Positions 22,933 through 31,323 of a stretch of 64,000 bases of DNA are shown here, piece after piece. Position 1 is the first letter of the stretch; every line of letters starts with the position of its first letter. The notes beneath the pieces were generated by a model, which was not told the origin of the DNA, ran no database searches, and saw nothing but the letters and a program-made list of their open reading frames with translations. Made by a program: the position numbers and the translations under genes. The DNA comes from Vreelandella arcis (GTDB lineage Bacteria; Pseudomonadota; Gammaproteobacteria; Pseudomonadales; Halomonadaceae): positions 1 to 64,000 of the forward strand of contig NZ_FNII01000015.1 of NCBI RefSeq assembly GCF_900103865.1, read 5' to 3'.

Positions 22933-24306
22933 ATGTCGCGGCAACTGCTAGCCATGGCGCTCGCGCCCCTGTTAGGGCTTTTCATACTCGGGATTGGCAA
23001 CGGCTTCCTTGCCACCTTGATCACCGTGCGCTTGGATGCGGCAGGTGAGTCGGCCACGCTAATCGGGATTGTCTCGTCGGCCTACTTTATTGGCTTGGCG
23101 CTGGGGGCCATGGTCAATGACCGCCTGTTGCTGCGCATTGGCCATATTCGCGCTTACGGCAGTTTTGCCTCTTTAGTGGCCGTTACGGTGTTGCTGCAGG
23201 GGTTGTTCTTTGATCCTTGGGCTTGGTTTGTGCTGCGTTTAATCGGCGGCTGGGCCACGGTAGGGGTGTATCTGGTCATTGAAAGCTGGCTACTGACGTC
23301 AGGTGATCAGAAAGTCCGTGGCCGCCTGTTGGCGCTGTACATGATTTCGCTGTATGCCGCCGGAGTGCTGGGTCAGTTGCTGCTGGGTGTGACTGACGCC
23401 ATGGGCACCACCGCGCCCTTCATGGTGATTGGTCTGCTGGCGTCGCTCTCGGTGCTGCCCATGGCCATGATTCCCCGCGTATCACCGATTATAGAACACG
23501 CTGAACCGCTACATCCGCTGCGCCTGATCACGCTGACGCCCACTGGCGTGATGGGCAGTTTAGGCTCGGGGATGGTGGTTGCGGCGGCCTATACCCTGTT
23601 GCCGCTTTATCTGCAGCGTATTGGCATGAGCATCAGTCAGGTGGGGCAGATGATGGCAGTGGTGATTATGGGGGCGATGCTGCTGCAATATCCGATTGGC
23701 CGTTGGTCAGACCGCCATGATCGCCAGTTGGTGCTGATTGGTATTAGTGGATTTTGCGTGCTGATCTCGGCAGCGATGCTGTGGCTGCCGCTCTCCACGC
23801 CGCTACTGGCGGTGCTGCTGTTTTTATTAGGTGGCGGGGTATTTGCGGTTTACCCGGTGGCGGTCAGCCACGCCGCTGACCGCGCACCAGCGGGGGCGCT
23901 GGTGCGCATGAGCCAAGGCTTGCTGTTGATTAACTCGATTGGTGCAACAATCAGCCCGCTGATGATTTCACCGGTGATGACGGCTATGGGCGATGCTGGG
24001 TTGTTCTGGGCCTTCGGCTCGCTGAGCCTGTTCTTTTTACTGTTTTTCGTCTGGCGTCGTCGTGTGCGCCCCGCGCCAGTGCCCGTGGCACCGTTTACCG
24101 CCACTACGCCGATGAGTAATGCCGGGGCGGAATTGGTGGTCACCGAAGCGCTGATGCAGGGTGCCTTGGAGCACGAGCATTTAGAGGATTTATCCGACGC
24201 GGTATCCGATGTTGACGTGGCGGAACCTATGGTGGGGCCACCGCAGGAAGATGAAAGCCATATCACTTATTATGATGATGTGGAGCAAGAAGGCGAGCGA
24301 AAGTAA
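22933..24306 (+). CDS. MFS transporter, YcaD-like
   Basis: This inner-membrane major facilitator protein has about 457 residues and 12 hydrophobic segments. Features are an N-terminal Gly-Asn-Gly-Phe-Leu-Ala-Thr segment, Leu-Ile-Gly-Gly-Trp-Ala-Thr-Val-Gly-Val-Tyr-Leu-Val-Ile-Glu-Ser-Trp-Leu, and a TM8-9 Pro-Ile-Gly-Arg-Trp-Ser-Asp-Arg-His-Asp-Arg loop like the A-motif. The 75-residue C-terminal tail is strongly acidic and cytoplasmic. The ATG at 22933 follows AAGGTGAGG and fits the first helix better than the ATG at 22855. The substrate of the YcaD group is not established. It has its own promoter and a likely repressor site. Confidence 0.83.
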   Translation: MSRQLLAMALAPLLGLFILGIGNGFLATLITVRLDAAGESATLIGIVSSAYFIGLALGAMVNDRLLLRIGHIRAYGSFASLVAVTVLLQGLFFDPWAWFVLRLIGGWATVGVYLVIESWLLTSGDQKVRGRLLALYMISLYAAGVLGQLLLGVTDAMGTTAPFMVIGLLASLSVLPMAMIPRVSPIIEHAEPLHPLRLITLTPTGVMGSLGSGMVVAAAYTLLPLYLQRIGMSISQVGQMMAVVIMGAMLLQYPIGRWSDRHDRQLVLIGISGFCVLISAAMLWLPLSTPLLAVLLFLLGGGVFAVYPVAVSHAADRAPAGALVRMSQGLLLINSIGATISPLMISPVMTAMGDAGLFWAFGSLSLFFLLFFVWRRRVRPAPVPVAPFTATTPMSNAGAELVVTEALMQGALEHEHLEDLSDAVSDVDVAEPMVGPPQEDESHITYYDDVEQEGERK

Positions 24307-24395
24307 CACCGGGAGGGAGACGTTATCGGTAGCGGCTGATACCTTGGGCTAATGGTGTATGCAGGCGAGTGTTACTACTATCGGGGGCATATTTT

Positions 24396-24409
24396 CAAAC
24401 AATTGTTTA
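24396..24409 (+). promoter_or_regulatory. PsrA/FadR-like operator
   Basis: The 12-base palindrome AAACAATTGTTT lies at 24397-24408, 22 bases before the acyl-CoA dehydrogenase ATG. It fits the PsrA half-site pattern CAAAC-N4-GTTT(G/C) of Pseudomonas, a TetR-type repressor released by long-chain acyl-CoA. The regulator itself is not in the window. Confidence 0.5.
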
Positions 24410-24430
24410 ATTTTCAGCCCGAGGTTCGCT

Positions 24431-26218
24431 ATGAATGTTTATGCCGCGCCGGTACGCGACCTGCGCTTTGTGCTCGAAGAGATGTTAGTGCATCGCTCGT
24501 TGAACCTGCCAGGCTTTGAAGAGGCTTCGCCTGATCTGATCGAGGCGGTACTTGAAGAGGCCGCCAAACTGGCCGGTGACGTCTGGGGGCCGCTTAATAA
24601 GGTTGGCGACCAGCAAGGGGCGAGGCGTCACGCAGATGGCAGCGTGACCACCCCGGAAGGTTTCGCCGCGGCCTACCAGGCGTATGTGGAAGGCGGCTGG
24701 AACGGGATTGGCGTTTCGGAGGCGCTAGGCGGCCAGAATTTGCCGGAAGTGGTGGCTAGTGCGGTGCAGGAAATGCTCCACGGCGCCAATATGGCGTTAG
24801 GGCTTTGCCCGATGTTAACCGCCGGGGCGATCGAAGCGTTGGCTCACCACGGCAACGACGCGCAGAAAACCATCTACCTACCCAAGCTAGTGGAAGGCAC
24901 CTGGACGGGTACCATGAACCTCACCGAGCCCCAAGCAGGCTCGGATCTGTCGAAAGTCCGGACTAAAGCGGTGCCCGATGGGGATCATTACCGATTAAGC
25001 GGTCAGAAAATCTATATCACCTGGGGCGAACACGACGCCGCCGAGAACATTATTCACCTCGTGTTGGCGCGTAAGCCCGATGCACCAGAAGGCAACAAAG
25101 GCATTTCGCTGTTTCTGGTGCCCAAGTTCCTGGTCAACGATGACGGCTCACTGGGTGAACGCAACGATGTCATCTGTGCCTCCATTGAACACAAGTTGGG
25201 CATTCACGGCTCGCCGACCTGCACGCTGAGTTTTGGCGAAAACGGCGGGGCGGTTGGCTATCTGATTGGCGAAGAAGGGCGTGGTTTAAACCATATGTTC
25301 ACCATGATGAATGAGGCGCGCCACAAAGTCGGCATTCAGGGTATCGGTGTAGCAGAGCGTGCCTGCCAGCACGCCGTTGCCTATGCGCTAGAGCGTCGCC
25401 AAGGCCGTGCGCCGAAGCCCCGCGGTGGCAACGAATGCGCCATTAGTGATCACCTCGATGTACGCCGCATGCTGCTCTCCATGCGTTCGCGTACCGATGC
25501 GCTGCGCGCGCTGGCACTGTATTGCGCGGCTGAGTTGGATACCGCTCGCCACGCTGAGAATAGCGATGCCCGCCAAGCCGCCCAGGCCCGTGCCGATATT
25601 TTGATTCCGGTGATCAAAAGCTTCTCCACCGACCAAGCAGTGGATATCGCCTCGATGGGCATTCAGGTGCACGGCGGCATGGGCTATGTGGAAGAGACTG
25701 GCGCGGCGCAGTTGTTGCGCGACGCGCGCATCGCGCCGATTTACGAAGGCACCAACGGCATCCAGGCGCTTGATTTGGCGGGCCGCAAGCTCCAGCGCGA
25801 CAACGGTGAAGCGCTGACGGCGCTACTGCACGATATTGCTGCTACCGTCGAACAGCTTAAGGAAGACCCGGCCTTGGCAGCGCTGGGTAGCTGTTTGGCT
25901 GCTGGGCTTGAGGATTTAAGCGTCGCCCAAGACATTGTGCTGGCGCAGGGTAAAGACCCTGATAGCGGCCCCGATGCTGTACAAGCCTACGCCACCCCAT
26001 TCCTTAACCTGGCGGGCCACGTGCTGTGTGCCTGGCAAATGGGGCAGGCGGCGCTTTGTGCCCAGGCGGCGATTCAAAACGGCAATGATGATCCCTTCTA
26101 TACTGCCAAGATGCGCAGCGCTGAATTCGCCATCGCGCAATGGTTGCCGGTCGGGCGTGCTCAGCTCGCGGTGATCGAAGCGGGTATGCAGTGTCTACGC
26201 GATTATGAGGTTGAGTAA
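24431..26218 (+). CDS. Long-type acyl-CoA dehydrogenase (DmdC-like)
   Basis: This FAD enzyme introduces the alpha-beta double bond in an acyl-CoA. At 595 residues it is longer than classical acyl-CoA dehydrogenases and carries the C-terminal extension domain of the DmdC/AidB-like group. Visible features are Asn-Leu-Thr-Glu-Pro-Gln-Ala-Gly-Ser-Asp-Leu (FAD/substrate loop), Lys-Ile-Tyr-Ile-Thr-Trp-Gly-Glu-His, and Gly-Gly-Met-Gly-Tyr-Val-Glu-Glu-Thr-Gly followed by Ile-Tyr-Glu-Gly-Thr-Asn-Gly-Ile-Gln, where the catalytic glutamate lies. The ATG at 24431 is chosen over one 72 bases upstream because the operator lies between them. It is the first of four genes of fatty-acid or thio-acid oxidation. 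DmdC itself oxidises 3-methylmercaptopropionyl-CoA; general short-chain use is equally possible. Confidence 0.88.
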   Translation: MNVYAAPVRDLRFVLEEMLVHRSLNLPGFEEASPDLIEAVLEEAAKLAGDVWGPLNKVGDQQGARRHADGSVTTPEGFAAAYQAYVEGGWNGIGVSEALGGQNLPEVVASAVQEMLHGANMALGLCPMLTAGAIEALAHHGNDAQKTIYLPKLVEGTWTGTMNLTEPQAGSDLSKVRTKAVPDGDHYRLSGQKIYITWGEHDAAENIIHLVLARKPDAPEGNKGISLFLVPKFLVNDDGSLGERNDVICASIEHKLGIHGSPTCTLSFGENGGAVGYLIGEEGRGLNHMFTMMNEARHKVGIQGIGVAERACQHAVAYALERRQGRAPKPRGGNECAISDHLDVRRMLLSMRSRTDALRALALYCAAELDTARHAENSDARQAAQARADILIPVIKSFSTDQAVDIASMGIQVHGGMGYVEETGAAQLLRDARIAPIYEGTNGIQALDLAGRKLQRDNGEALTALLHDIAATVEQLKEDPALAALGSCLAAGLEDLSVAQDIVLAQGKDPDSGPDAVQAYATPFLNLAGHVLCAWQMGQAALCAQAAIQNGNDDPFYTAKMRSAEFAIAQWLPVGRAQLAVIEAGMQCLRDYEVE

Positions 26219-26239
26219 CGCGACTTTTTCTGCACTGCG

Positions 26240-26268
26240 CCGCCGCCCTTTGAGGCGGCGGTGTTGTT
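26240..26268 (+). terminator. GC-rich hairpin after the acyl-CoA dehydrogenase
   Basis: An 8-bp stem CCGCCGCC (26240-26247) / GGCGGCGG (26254-26261) with a CTTTGA loop is followed by GTTGTTT-like sequence. The U-tract is poor, so it may only attenuate transcription into the ligase gene. Confidence 0.5.
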
Positions 26269-26343
26269 TCTGGCCGATTAGAACAAGCGATTAAAACGAA
26301 CCATTGATGTAACACGTTCAATAACAACATCCAGGAGCCGACC

Positions 26344-27972
26344 ATGTCGTCGATCTTTGAGCAAGGCTTGCCTAAAACCGCTGCCAACCACGTACCGCTT
26401 TCACCGCTGACGTTCATCGAACGCTCGGCATCGGTTTATCCCGACTACCCCGCCGTGGTGCACGGCAGCACCCGCCGCACCTGGGGCGAAACCTGGGCGC
26501 GCTGCCGAAAGCTTGCTTCCGCGCTTAAAAAGCGGGGCATTCAACCGGGCCAAACAGTGGCAGCGATGTTGCCCAATATCCCAGCCATGTTTGAAGTGCA
26601 TTTTGGCGTGCCGCTGGCCGGGTGCGTGTTGAACACCTTGAATATTCGCCTGGATGCTGAGGCGATCAGCTATATGCTGGCGCATGGCGAAGCCAAGGCC
26701 ATTCTGGTGGATCCCGAATTCGCCGACGTGATTCAGGAAGCCGTGGCCAAGCTGGAGCATAAGCCGCTGATTATTGATGTGGCCGATGTGGAATTTCTGG
26801 GCGAGACCCAGGGCATCGGGGAGGTTGAGTATGAAGCGTTGCTTAACGAGGGCGACGCAGATTTTGCCTATCAACTGCCTAATGATGAGTGGGATGCAAT
26901 CTCGCTCAACTACACCTCAGGCACCACTGGCAAACCCAAGGGCGTGGTTTACCACCACCGCGGCGCATATCTCAATGCGGTAAGTAACAGCATGGAGTGG
27001 GCAATGCCCCACCATCCGATCTACCTCTGGACGCTGCCGATGTTCCACTGCAATGGCTGGTGTTTCCCATGGACTATTGCGGCTAACGCGGGTGTGAATA
27101 TTTGTCTTCGCCGTGTCGACCCTAAAAAGATCATGCAGTTGATTGCCGACGAGAATGTCAGTCACTTTAGCGGGGCACCGATTATCCTCAACGGCTTGGT
27201 TAATTTGCCGGCTGAAGATCAATGCACCTTCGACCATCCCGTGAAAGTCACCACGGCCGGTGCCGCGCCGCCTGCCTCGGTGATTGCTGGGGTCGAAAAG
27301 CTGGGTATTGAAGTCACCCACGTGTATGGCCTGACCGAAGTGTACGGGCCGGTGACGGTATGCGCCTGGCGGGAGGCGTGGGATGAATTGCCGCTTGAAG
27401 AGCGGGCTAAGATCAAAGCCCGTCAGGGGGTGCGCTACCACATGCTCGAAGCGTTGTGTGTAGCCGACCCACTCACCCTGGTGCCGGTACCCAAAGACGG
27501 TCAAACCATGGGTGAGATACTCATGCGCGGCAATAACGTCATGAAGGGCTATTTAAAGAATGCCGAGGCCACCGAGCAGGCGCTAGAAGGTGGCTGGTAC
27601 CACACCGGGGATCTAGCGGTGTGGCACTCGGATGGCTATATCGAGATCAAAGATCGCTCCAAAGACATTATTATCTCCGGCGGTGAAAATATCTCGACCA
27701 TCGAAGTCGAAGACGCCATTTACGGGCATCCCGCCGTTGAAGAAGCCGCCGTGGTGGCCAAGCCCGACGAAAAGTGGGGCGAAACCCCCTGTGCATTTGT
27801 GAAGCTTAAAGTGGGCTACGGCGAAATCACCGAGGCCGATATTATTGCCCACTGCCGTGAGCATCTGGCTGGTTATAAGGTTCCCAAAACCATCGTATTC
27901 AGTGAGCTGCCCAAAACCTCAACGGGGAAGATCCAAAAATTCGTCCTGCGTGAAGAAGCTAAACAGCATTGA
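26344..27972 (+). CDS. Acyl-CoA synthetase (AMP-forming), DmdB/medium-chain type
   Basis: This enzyme activates a carboxylic acid with ATP and CoA. Its 542 residues carry the whole adenylate-forming signature: P-loop Tyr-Thr-Ser-Gly-Thr-Thr-Gly-Lys-Pro-Lys-Gly near 197, Tyr-Gly-Leu-Thr-Glu-Val-Tyr-Gly near 325, Trp-Tyr-His-Thr-Gly-Asp-Leu near 418, Asp-Ile-Ile-Ile-Ser-Gly-Gly-Glu-Asn-Ile near 438 and the catalytic lysine in Lys-Thr-Ser-Thr-Gly-Lys-Ile-Gln-Lys near the end. It follows the acyl-CoA dehydrogenase by 125 bases and has its own CAGGAG ribosome site. DmdB-type ligases accept methylmercaptopropionate and short fatty acids; the exact acid here is unknown. Confidence 0.9.
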   Translation: MSSIFEQGLPKTAANHVPLSPLTFIERSASVYPDYPAVVHGSTRRTWGETWARCRKLASALKKRGIQPGQTVAAMLPNIPAMFEVHFGVPLAGCVLNTLNIRLDAEAISYMLAHGEAKAILVDPEFADVIQEAVAKLEHKPLIIDVADVEFLGETQGIGEVEYEALLNEGDADFAYQLPNDEWDAISLNYTSGTTGKPKGVVYHHRGAYLNAVSNSMEWAMPHHPIYLWTLPMFHCNGWCFPWTIAANAGVNICLRRVDPKKIMQLIADENVSHFSGAPIILNGLVNLPAEDQCTFDHPVKVTTAGAAPPASVIAGVEKLGIEVTHVYGLTEVYGPVTVCAWREAWDELPLEERAKIKARQGVRYHMLEALCVADPLTLVPVPKDGQTMGEILMRGNNVMKGYLKNAEATEQALEGGWYHTGDLAVWHSDGYIEIKDRSKDIIISGGENISTIEVEDAIYGHPAVEEAAVVAKPDEKWGETPCAFVKLKVGYGEITEADIIAHCREHLAGYKVPKTIVFSELPKTSTGKIQKFVLREEAKQH

Positions 27973-27994
27973 TAATTTATAAAGGAGAGCGTGC

Positions 27995-28843
27995 ATGAGC
28001 GACCAACCGATTGGCGTAGTAGGTGCTGGCACCATGGGGCAGGGGATCGCTCAGGTAGCGGTTGCCAGTGGTTTTAGCGTGCATCTTTATGACGTGGCGG
28101 ATGAGCAACTCAGCCGCGCCGAAGCGAATATCGACAAAGGCTTGGGCAAGTTAGTTGCGAAAGACAAAATCAGTGAGGCGGATAAAGCCGCGGCGCTATC
28201 GCGCCTCTCTACTACCACCACGCTAGATGCGCTGAACGACTGCGCGGTGATTATCGAAGCCGCCCCCGAACAGCCAGAGCTCAAAGAGAAGCTATTCCGC
28301 GACCTAAGCCGCTTGAGCAGTACCACCATTCTGGCCTCCAACACCTCGTCGTTATCACTCACTCGCCTAGCGGCGGTGTGCGAGCACCCCGAGCGCGTGG
28401 TGGGCATGCACTTCTTTAACCCGGTGCCGGTACTCAAACTGGTGGAAGTGATTCGTGCCGAGCAGACGTCGGACGCTACCGTCGCCGAGATTGAAACCCT
28501 CGCTAAGGCGCTGGGCAAAACCGCCGTGCCGGTGGGCGATGCGCCTGGTTTCGCAGTGAATCGCCTTATGGTGCCGATGATCAACGAAGCGGCGTTTATT
28601 GTGCAGGAAGGCACGGCGACGCCGGAAGCCGTGGATGACGCCATGAAGCTGGGCGCGGCCCATCCCATGGGGCCGTTAGCGCTGGCGGATTTAATTGGCC
28701 TGGATGTCTGCCTGGCGATTATGGAAGTACTACAAGAGGGCTTTGGCGATCCTAAATACCGCCCCTGCCCGCTGCTCAAACGCATGGTATCGGCTGGCTA
28801 TCTGGGTCGTAAGAGCGGACGTGGCTTCTACGTTTATGAATAA
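27995..28843 (+). CDS. 3-hydroxyacyl(butyryl)-CoA dehydrogenase
   Basis: This NAD-dependent enzyme oxidises L-3-hydroxyacyl-CoA to the ketoacyl-CoA. At 282 residues it is the stand-alone Hbd/PaaH size. The N-terminal Rossmann motif is Val-Gly-Ala-Gly-Thr-Met-Gly-Gln-Gly-Ile-Ala. The substrate-site block Gly-Met-His-Phe-Phe-Asn-Pro-Val-Pro, with the catalytic histidine, is near residue 135, and the glutamate partner follows. The C-terminal helical domain has Asp-Leu-Ile-Gly-Leu-Asp and ends in Gly-Arg-Gly-Phe-Tyr-Val-Tyr. The ribosome site is AAAGGAGAG. It follows the ligase by 22 bases, so the genes are an operon. No thiolase is present, so the pathway finishes elsewhere. Confidence 0.9.
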   Translation: MSDQPIGVVGAGTMGQGIAQVAVASGFSVHLYDVADEQLSRAEANIDKGLGKLVAKDKISEADKAAALSRLSTTTTLDALNDCAVIIEAAPEQPELKEKLFRDLSRLSSTTILASNTSSLSLTRLAAVCEHPERVVGMHFFNPVPVLKLVEVIRAEQTSDATVAEIETLAKALGKTAVPVGDAPGFAVNRLMVPMINEAAFIVQEGTATPEAVDDAMKLGAAHPMGPLALADLIGLDVCLAIMEVLQEGFGDPKYRPCPLLKRMVSAGYLGRKSGRGFYVYE

Positions 28844-28933
28844 ATATTCTTGGTATAAAGAAGTTATTGCCACCCAACCAAGCGTTCGCTAGGGTTGGAA
28901 TTTGACTATCTCACAACAATTAAGGAGCCCGCC

Positions 28934-29707
28934 ATGAGTGAAGCAGTGATCGAGAAGGTGGATAACGATGGGATGGTGCGACTCACCATCAATCGCCCCA
29001 AAGCGTTAAATGCGTTAAACAGCGATGTGCTTTCAGCCCTGGAAGCACATTTGGTAGAGCTGGAAGCCCACCCCCATTTACGCGGGGTGCTGATTACCGG
29101 CGCGGGTGAGAAAGCTTTCGTCGCCGGTGCTGATATCACCGAGATGCGCGACAAAACCCCTGAAGAAGCGCGGGCCTTCGCCGGCCAAGCGCTGCGTACT
29201 ATTAAACGCTTAGAGACGTTACCGGTGCCGGTGGTCGCCCTCGTTAACGGGTTTTGCCTTGGCGGCGGCTGCGAATTGGCATTGGCCTGCGACTGGGCGG
29301 TAGCCAGTGATAATGCGGTGTTTGGGCAACCGGAAGTACTGTTAGGCGTGATCCCCGGCTTTGGTGGCACCCAACGCCTGCCGCGTCGCGTCGGCCCGGC
29401 TATGGCGATAGATCTGGTCACCACCGGGCGCAAAATTGATGCCCAAGAAGCGCTGCGTATTGGCCTGGTGAACCGCGTCATGCCCCAAGCAGAGCTGGAA
29501 AACTACGCTGAAGAACTCACTAAGCAGCTTAAAGGCAACGGCCCACAATCAGTGCGCGGCGCTAAGCAGGCCGTTCACGACGGCATGGACCAAGACCTGG
29601 ACAGCGCCTTGGCGCTTGAAACCAGCCTGTTCGCTTTCTGCTTCGCCGGAGAGGAGCAGAAAGAAGGCATGGCGGCCTTTGTCGAGAAGCGCAAGCCCAA
29701 CTTCTAG
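28934..29707 (+). CDS. Enoyl-CoA hydratase (crotonase family)
   Basis: This enzyme hydrates trans-2-enoyl-CoA, the step between the dehydrogenase and the hydroxyacyl-CoA dehydrogenase of this cluster. It has 257 residues from the ATG at 28934, which follows AAGGAG. Oxyanion-hole segments are Ala-Phe-Val-Ala-Gly-Ala-Asp-Ile near 64 and Gly-Phe-Cys-Leu-Gly-Gly-Gly-Cys-Glu-Leu-Ala near 106. The glutamate of this motif and the Glu in Gly-Gln-Pro-Glu-Val near 131 match the two catalytic acids. It resembles the PaaF/crotonase group; DmdD is a less likely relative. A terminator follows. Confidence 0.9.
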   Translation: MSEAVIEKVDNDGMVRLTINRPKALNALNSDVLSALEAHLVELEAHPHLRGVLITGAGEKAFVAGADITEMRDKTPEEARAFAGQALRTIKRLETLPVPVVALVNGFCLGGGCELALACDWAVASDNAVFGQPEVLLGVIPGFGGTQRLPRRVGPAMAIDLVTTGRKIDAQEALRIGLVNRVMPQAELENYAEELTKQLKGNGPQSVRGAKQAVHDGMDQDLDSALALETSLFAFCFAGEEQKEGMAAFVEKRKPNF

Positions 29708-29737
29708 GCGGTGGCTTTTTTACTTATTGCTTATTTA

Positions 29738-29768
29738 GGGGGTGGCGCACGCGTCACCCCCGTTTTAT
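29738..29768 (+). terminator. Rho-independent terminator after the beta-oxidation genes
   Basis: The stem GGGGGTG (29738-29744) / CACCCCC (29755-29761) is followed by GTTTTATT. It closes the four-gene transcript before the LysE gene. Confidence 0.65.
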
Positions 29769-29807
29769 TCTCAAAGGCTGACTACTAATTTCCTCGGAGT
29801 TGCCACA

Positions 29808-30425
29808 ATGCAATGGGCCGCTTTTATCCTCGCCGCGCTGGGTTTTGCCTATCTCCCTGGGCCTGCGATGCTGTATACCGCAGCACAAACCCTGGGTCGT
29901 GGCCGACGGGCAGGGTGGTTAGCCGTCGTCGGTGTGCATATGGGCTGCTATGTCCACGTTATCGCCGCTGCTCTGGGCCTGGCGCTGCTGTTTGCGGCGA
30001 TTCCGCCTGCCTATATCGCCATGAAAATCATCGGTGGGCTTTACTTGCTGTGGATGGGGCTTCGGCTATGGCAGCAGGGCATTCGTACTCATGGCGATGA
30101 AGTACCGCTGGCAAGCACTAAACGCGTGCTGCGCGACAGTTTTTTGGTCGAGGTGCTTAACCCTAAAACCGCGCTCTTTTTTGTGGCGTTTTTACCCCAA
30201 TTTGTGCAGCCCGAGTTTGCTATGCCAGTAGCCTGGCAATTGCTCTGGCTAGGTATCGCCACTAACCTTCTTTTCTCCTCCGCGGATGTGGTAGTGGTGC
30301 TACTGGCCAGCCCATTGCGCGAGTGGTTACAAAAATCCCATGGCTCCTCCCGGCTCATTCAGCGCATTGGCGGTGGCGTATTAATGGGATTAGGCGGTAA
30401 TACGCTGGCTCAGGCAGCGCGTTAA
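29808..30425 (+). CDS. LysE/RhtB family amino acid exporter
   Basis: This small inner-membrane exporter has about 205 residues and six hydrophobic segments. The family N-terminal Phe-Ala-Tyr-Leu-Pro-Gly-Pro-Ala-Met-Leu and the Leu-Asn-Pro-Lys-Thr-Ala-Leu-Phe-Phe-Val-Ala-Phe-Leu-Pro-Gln-Phe block near residue 115 are diagnostic. The ATG at 29808 follows CGGAG and fits the family N-terminus better than the ATG at 29742. The substrate (threonine, homoserine, lysine or other) cannot be told. It stands alone between terminated and divergent units. Confidence 0.88.
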   Translation: MQWAAFILAALGFAYLPGPAMLYTAAQTLGRGRRAGWLAVVGVHMGCYVHVIAAALGLALLFAAIPPAYIAMKIIGGLYLLWMGLRLWQQGIRTHGDEVPLASTKRVLRDSFLVEVLNPKTALFFVAFLPQFVQPEFAMPVAWQLLWLGIATNLLFSSADVVVVLLASPLREWLQKSHGSSRLIQRIGGGVLMGLGGNTLAQAAR

Positions 30426-30555
30426 GCATCGCTGCCTGTCATGCACGAGGCCGAGACGCTGAAAAGCGGCACCCTCAAAGCTGATTACCGCACGTCTACA
30501 GCCACCTAGCCGTCGCATCAGGTACACTGGCGCAAATTTTCGTCTGGAAACCCCG

Positions 30556-31095
30556 ATGGCTCTTAGTGCAACGCCTTACAAAGTGGATATTAACCTCACC
30601 GATCTGGATCGCGGGGTGTATGAAACGCTGCGCTTCACCGTGGCCCGTCATCCGTCAGAGACCGAAGAGCGTATGACCACGCGGCTGCTCGCCTACGTAC
30701 TCTGGTATAGCGAATCGCTTGCCTTCGGGCGTGGACTTTCCGATGTCGACGAACCCGCGCTGTGGGAAAAAAGCCTGGATGGTCGTGTGCTGCACTGGAT
30801 CGAAGTGGGTCTGCCCGATGTTGAGCGTATTACCTGGTGCTCACGGCGGGCAGAGCGCGTGTCGTTACTTGCTTATGGCCGGGTAGACATATGGGAGAGC
30901 AAGGTGTTGCCCAATGTGGCGTCGCTGAAGAATGTACACGTGGCAGGGTTGCCTCAAGAAGCGCTGGCGACGATCGCTAAAGATTTGCCAAGGGCCATCA
31001 ACTGGGCCGTTATGATTAGCGAAGGGTCGCTGTTTATTACCGATGAAAATGGCCAGCATGAAATTACCCCGCAGTGGCTGCTACAGGATCGTTAG
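30556..31095 (+). CDS. YaeQ family protein
   Basis: This protein has 179 residues, the normal size of YaeQ. It opens with the typical Ala-x-Pro-Tyr-Lys-Val-Asp-Ile-Asn-Leu-Thr-Asp-Leu-Asp-Arg. The Glu-Glu-Arg-Met-Thr-Thr-Arg-Leu-Leu-Ala-Tyr segment and the Trp-Ile-Glu-Val-Gly-Leu-Pro-Asp motif are the family core of the PD-(D/E)xK nuclease-like fold. The function of YaeQ is not established; it was once linked to hemolysin expression as a multicopy suppressor. It appears monocistronic. Confidence 0.92.
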   Translation: MALSATPYKVDINLTDLDRGVYETLRFTVARHPSETEERMTTRLLAYVLWYSESLAFGRGLSDVDEPALWEKSLDGRVLHWIEVGLPDVERITWCSRRAERVSLLAYGRVDIWESKVLPNVASLKNVHVAGLPQEALATIAKDLPRAINWAVMISEGSLFITDENGQHEITPQWLLQDR

Positions 31096-31323
31096 CCTCC
31101 ACACGTTCGTTTTTTCTACTAGGCTAGCGGGATGAGAAAGGATGGCTTGACGGGCATTCTTTCTATTGGGTTACTCAGTCCTTATTGACGACAGTCCTTT
31201 TTTCTAAAAAGAAAGAAGGTGACTTGCTATTTTTTTGCTAAATTACATACAATCAGGAATGTTTGTTCATGGCAGGCTTCATAACCTACCTCTGACCCCC
31301 TCTCTATTCTCAAGGAATGAGCA

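Noticed and set aside
31190..31220. A/T-rich CTTTTTTCTAAAAAGAAAG hairpin in the gap between yaeQ and lpxR
   Set aside because: The stem is weak, contains only A-T pairs apart from the ends, and is too far from both genes for a clear terminator.
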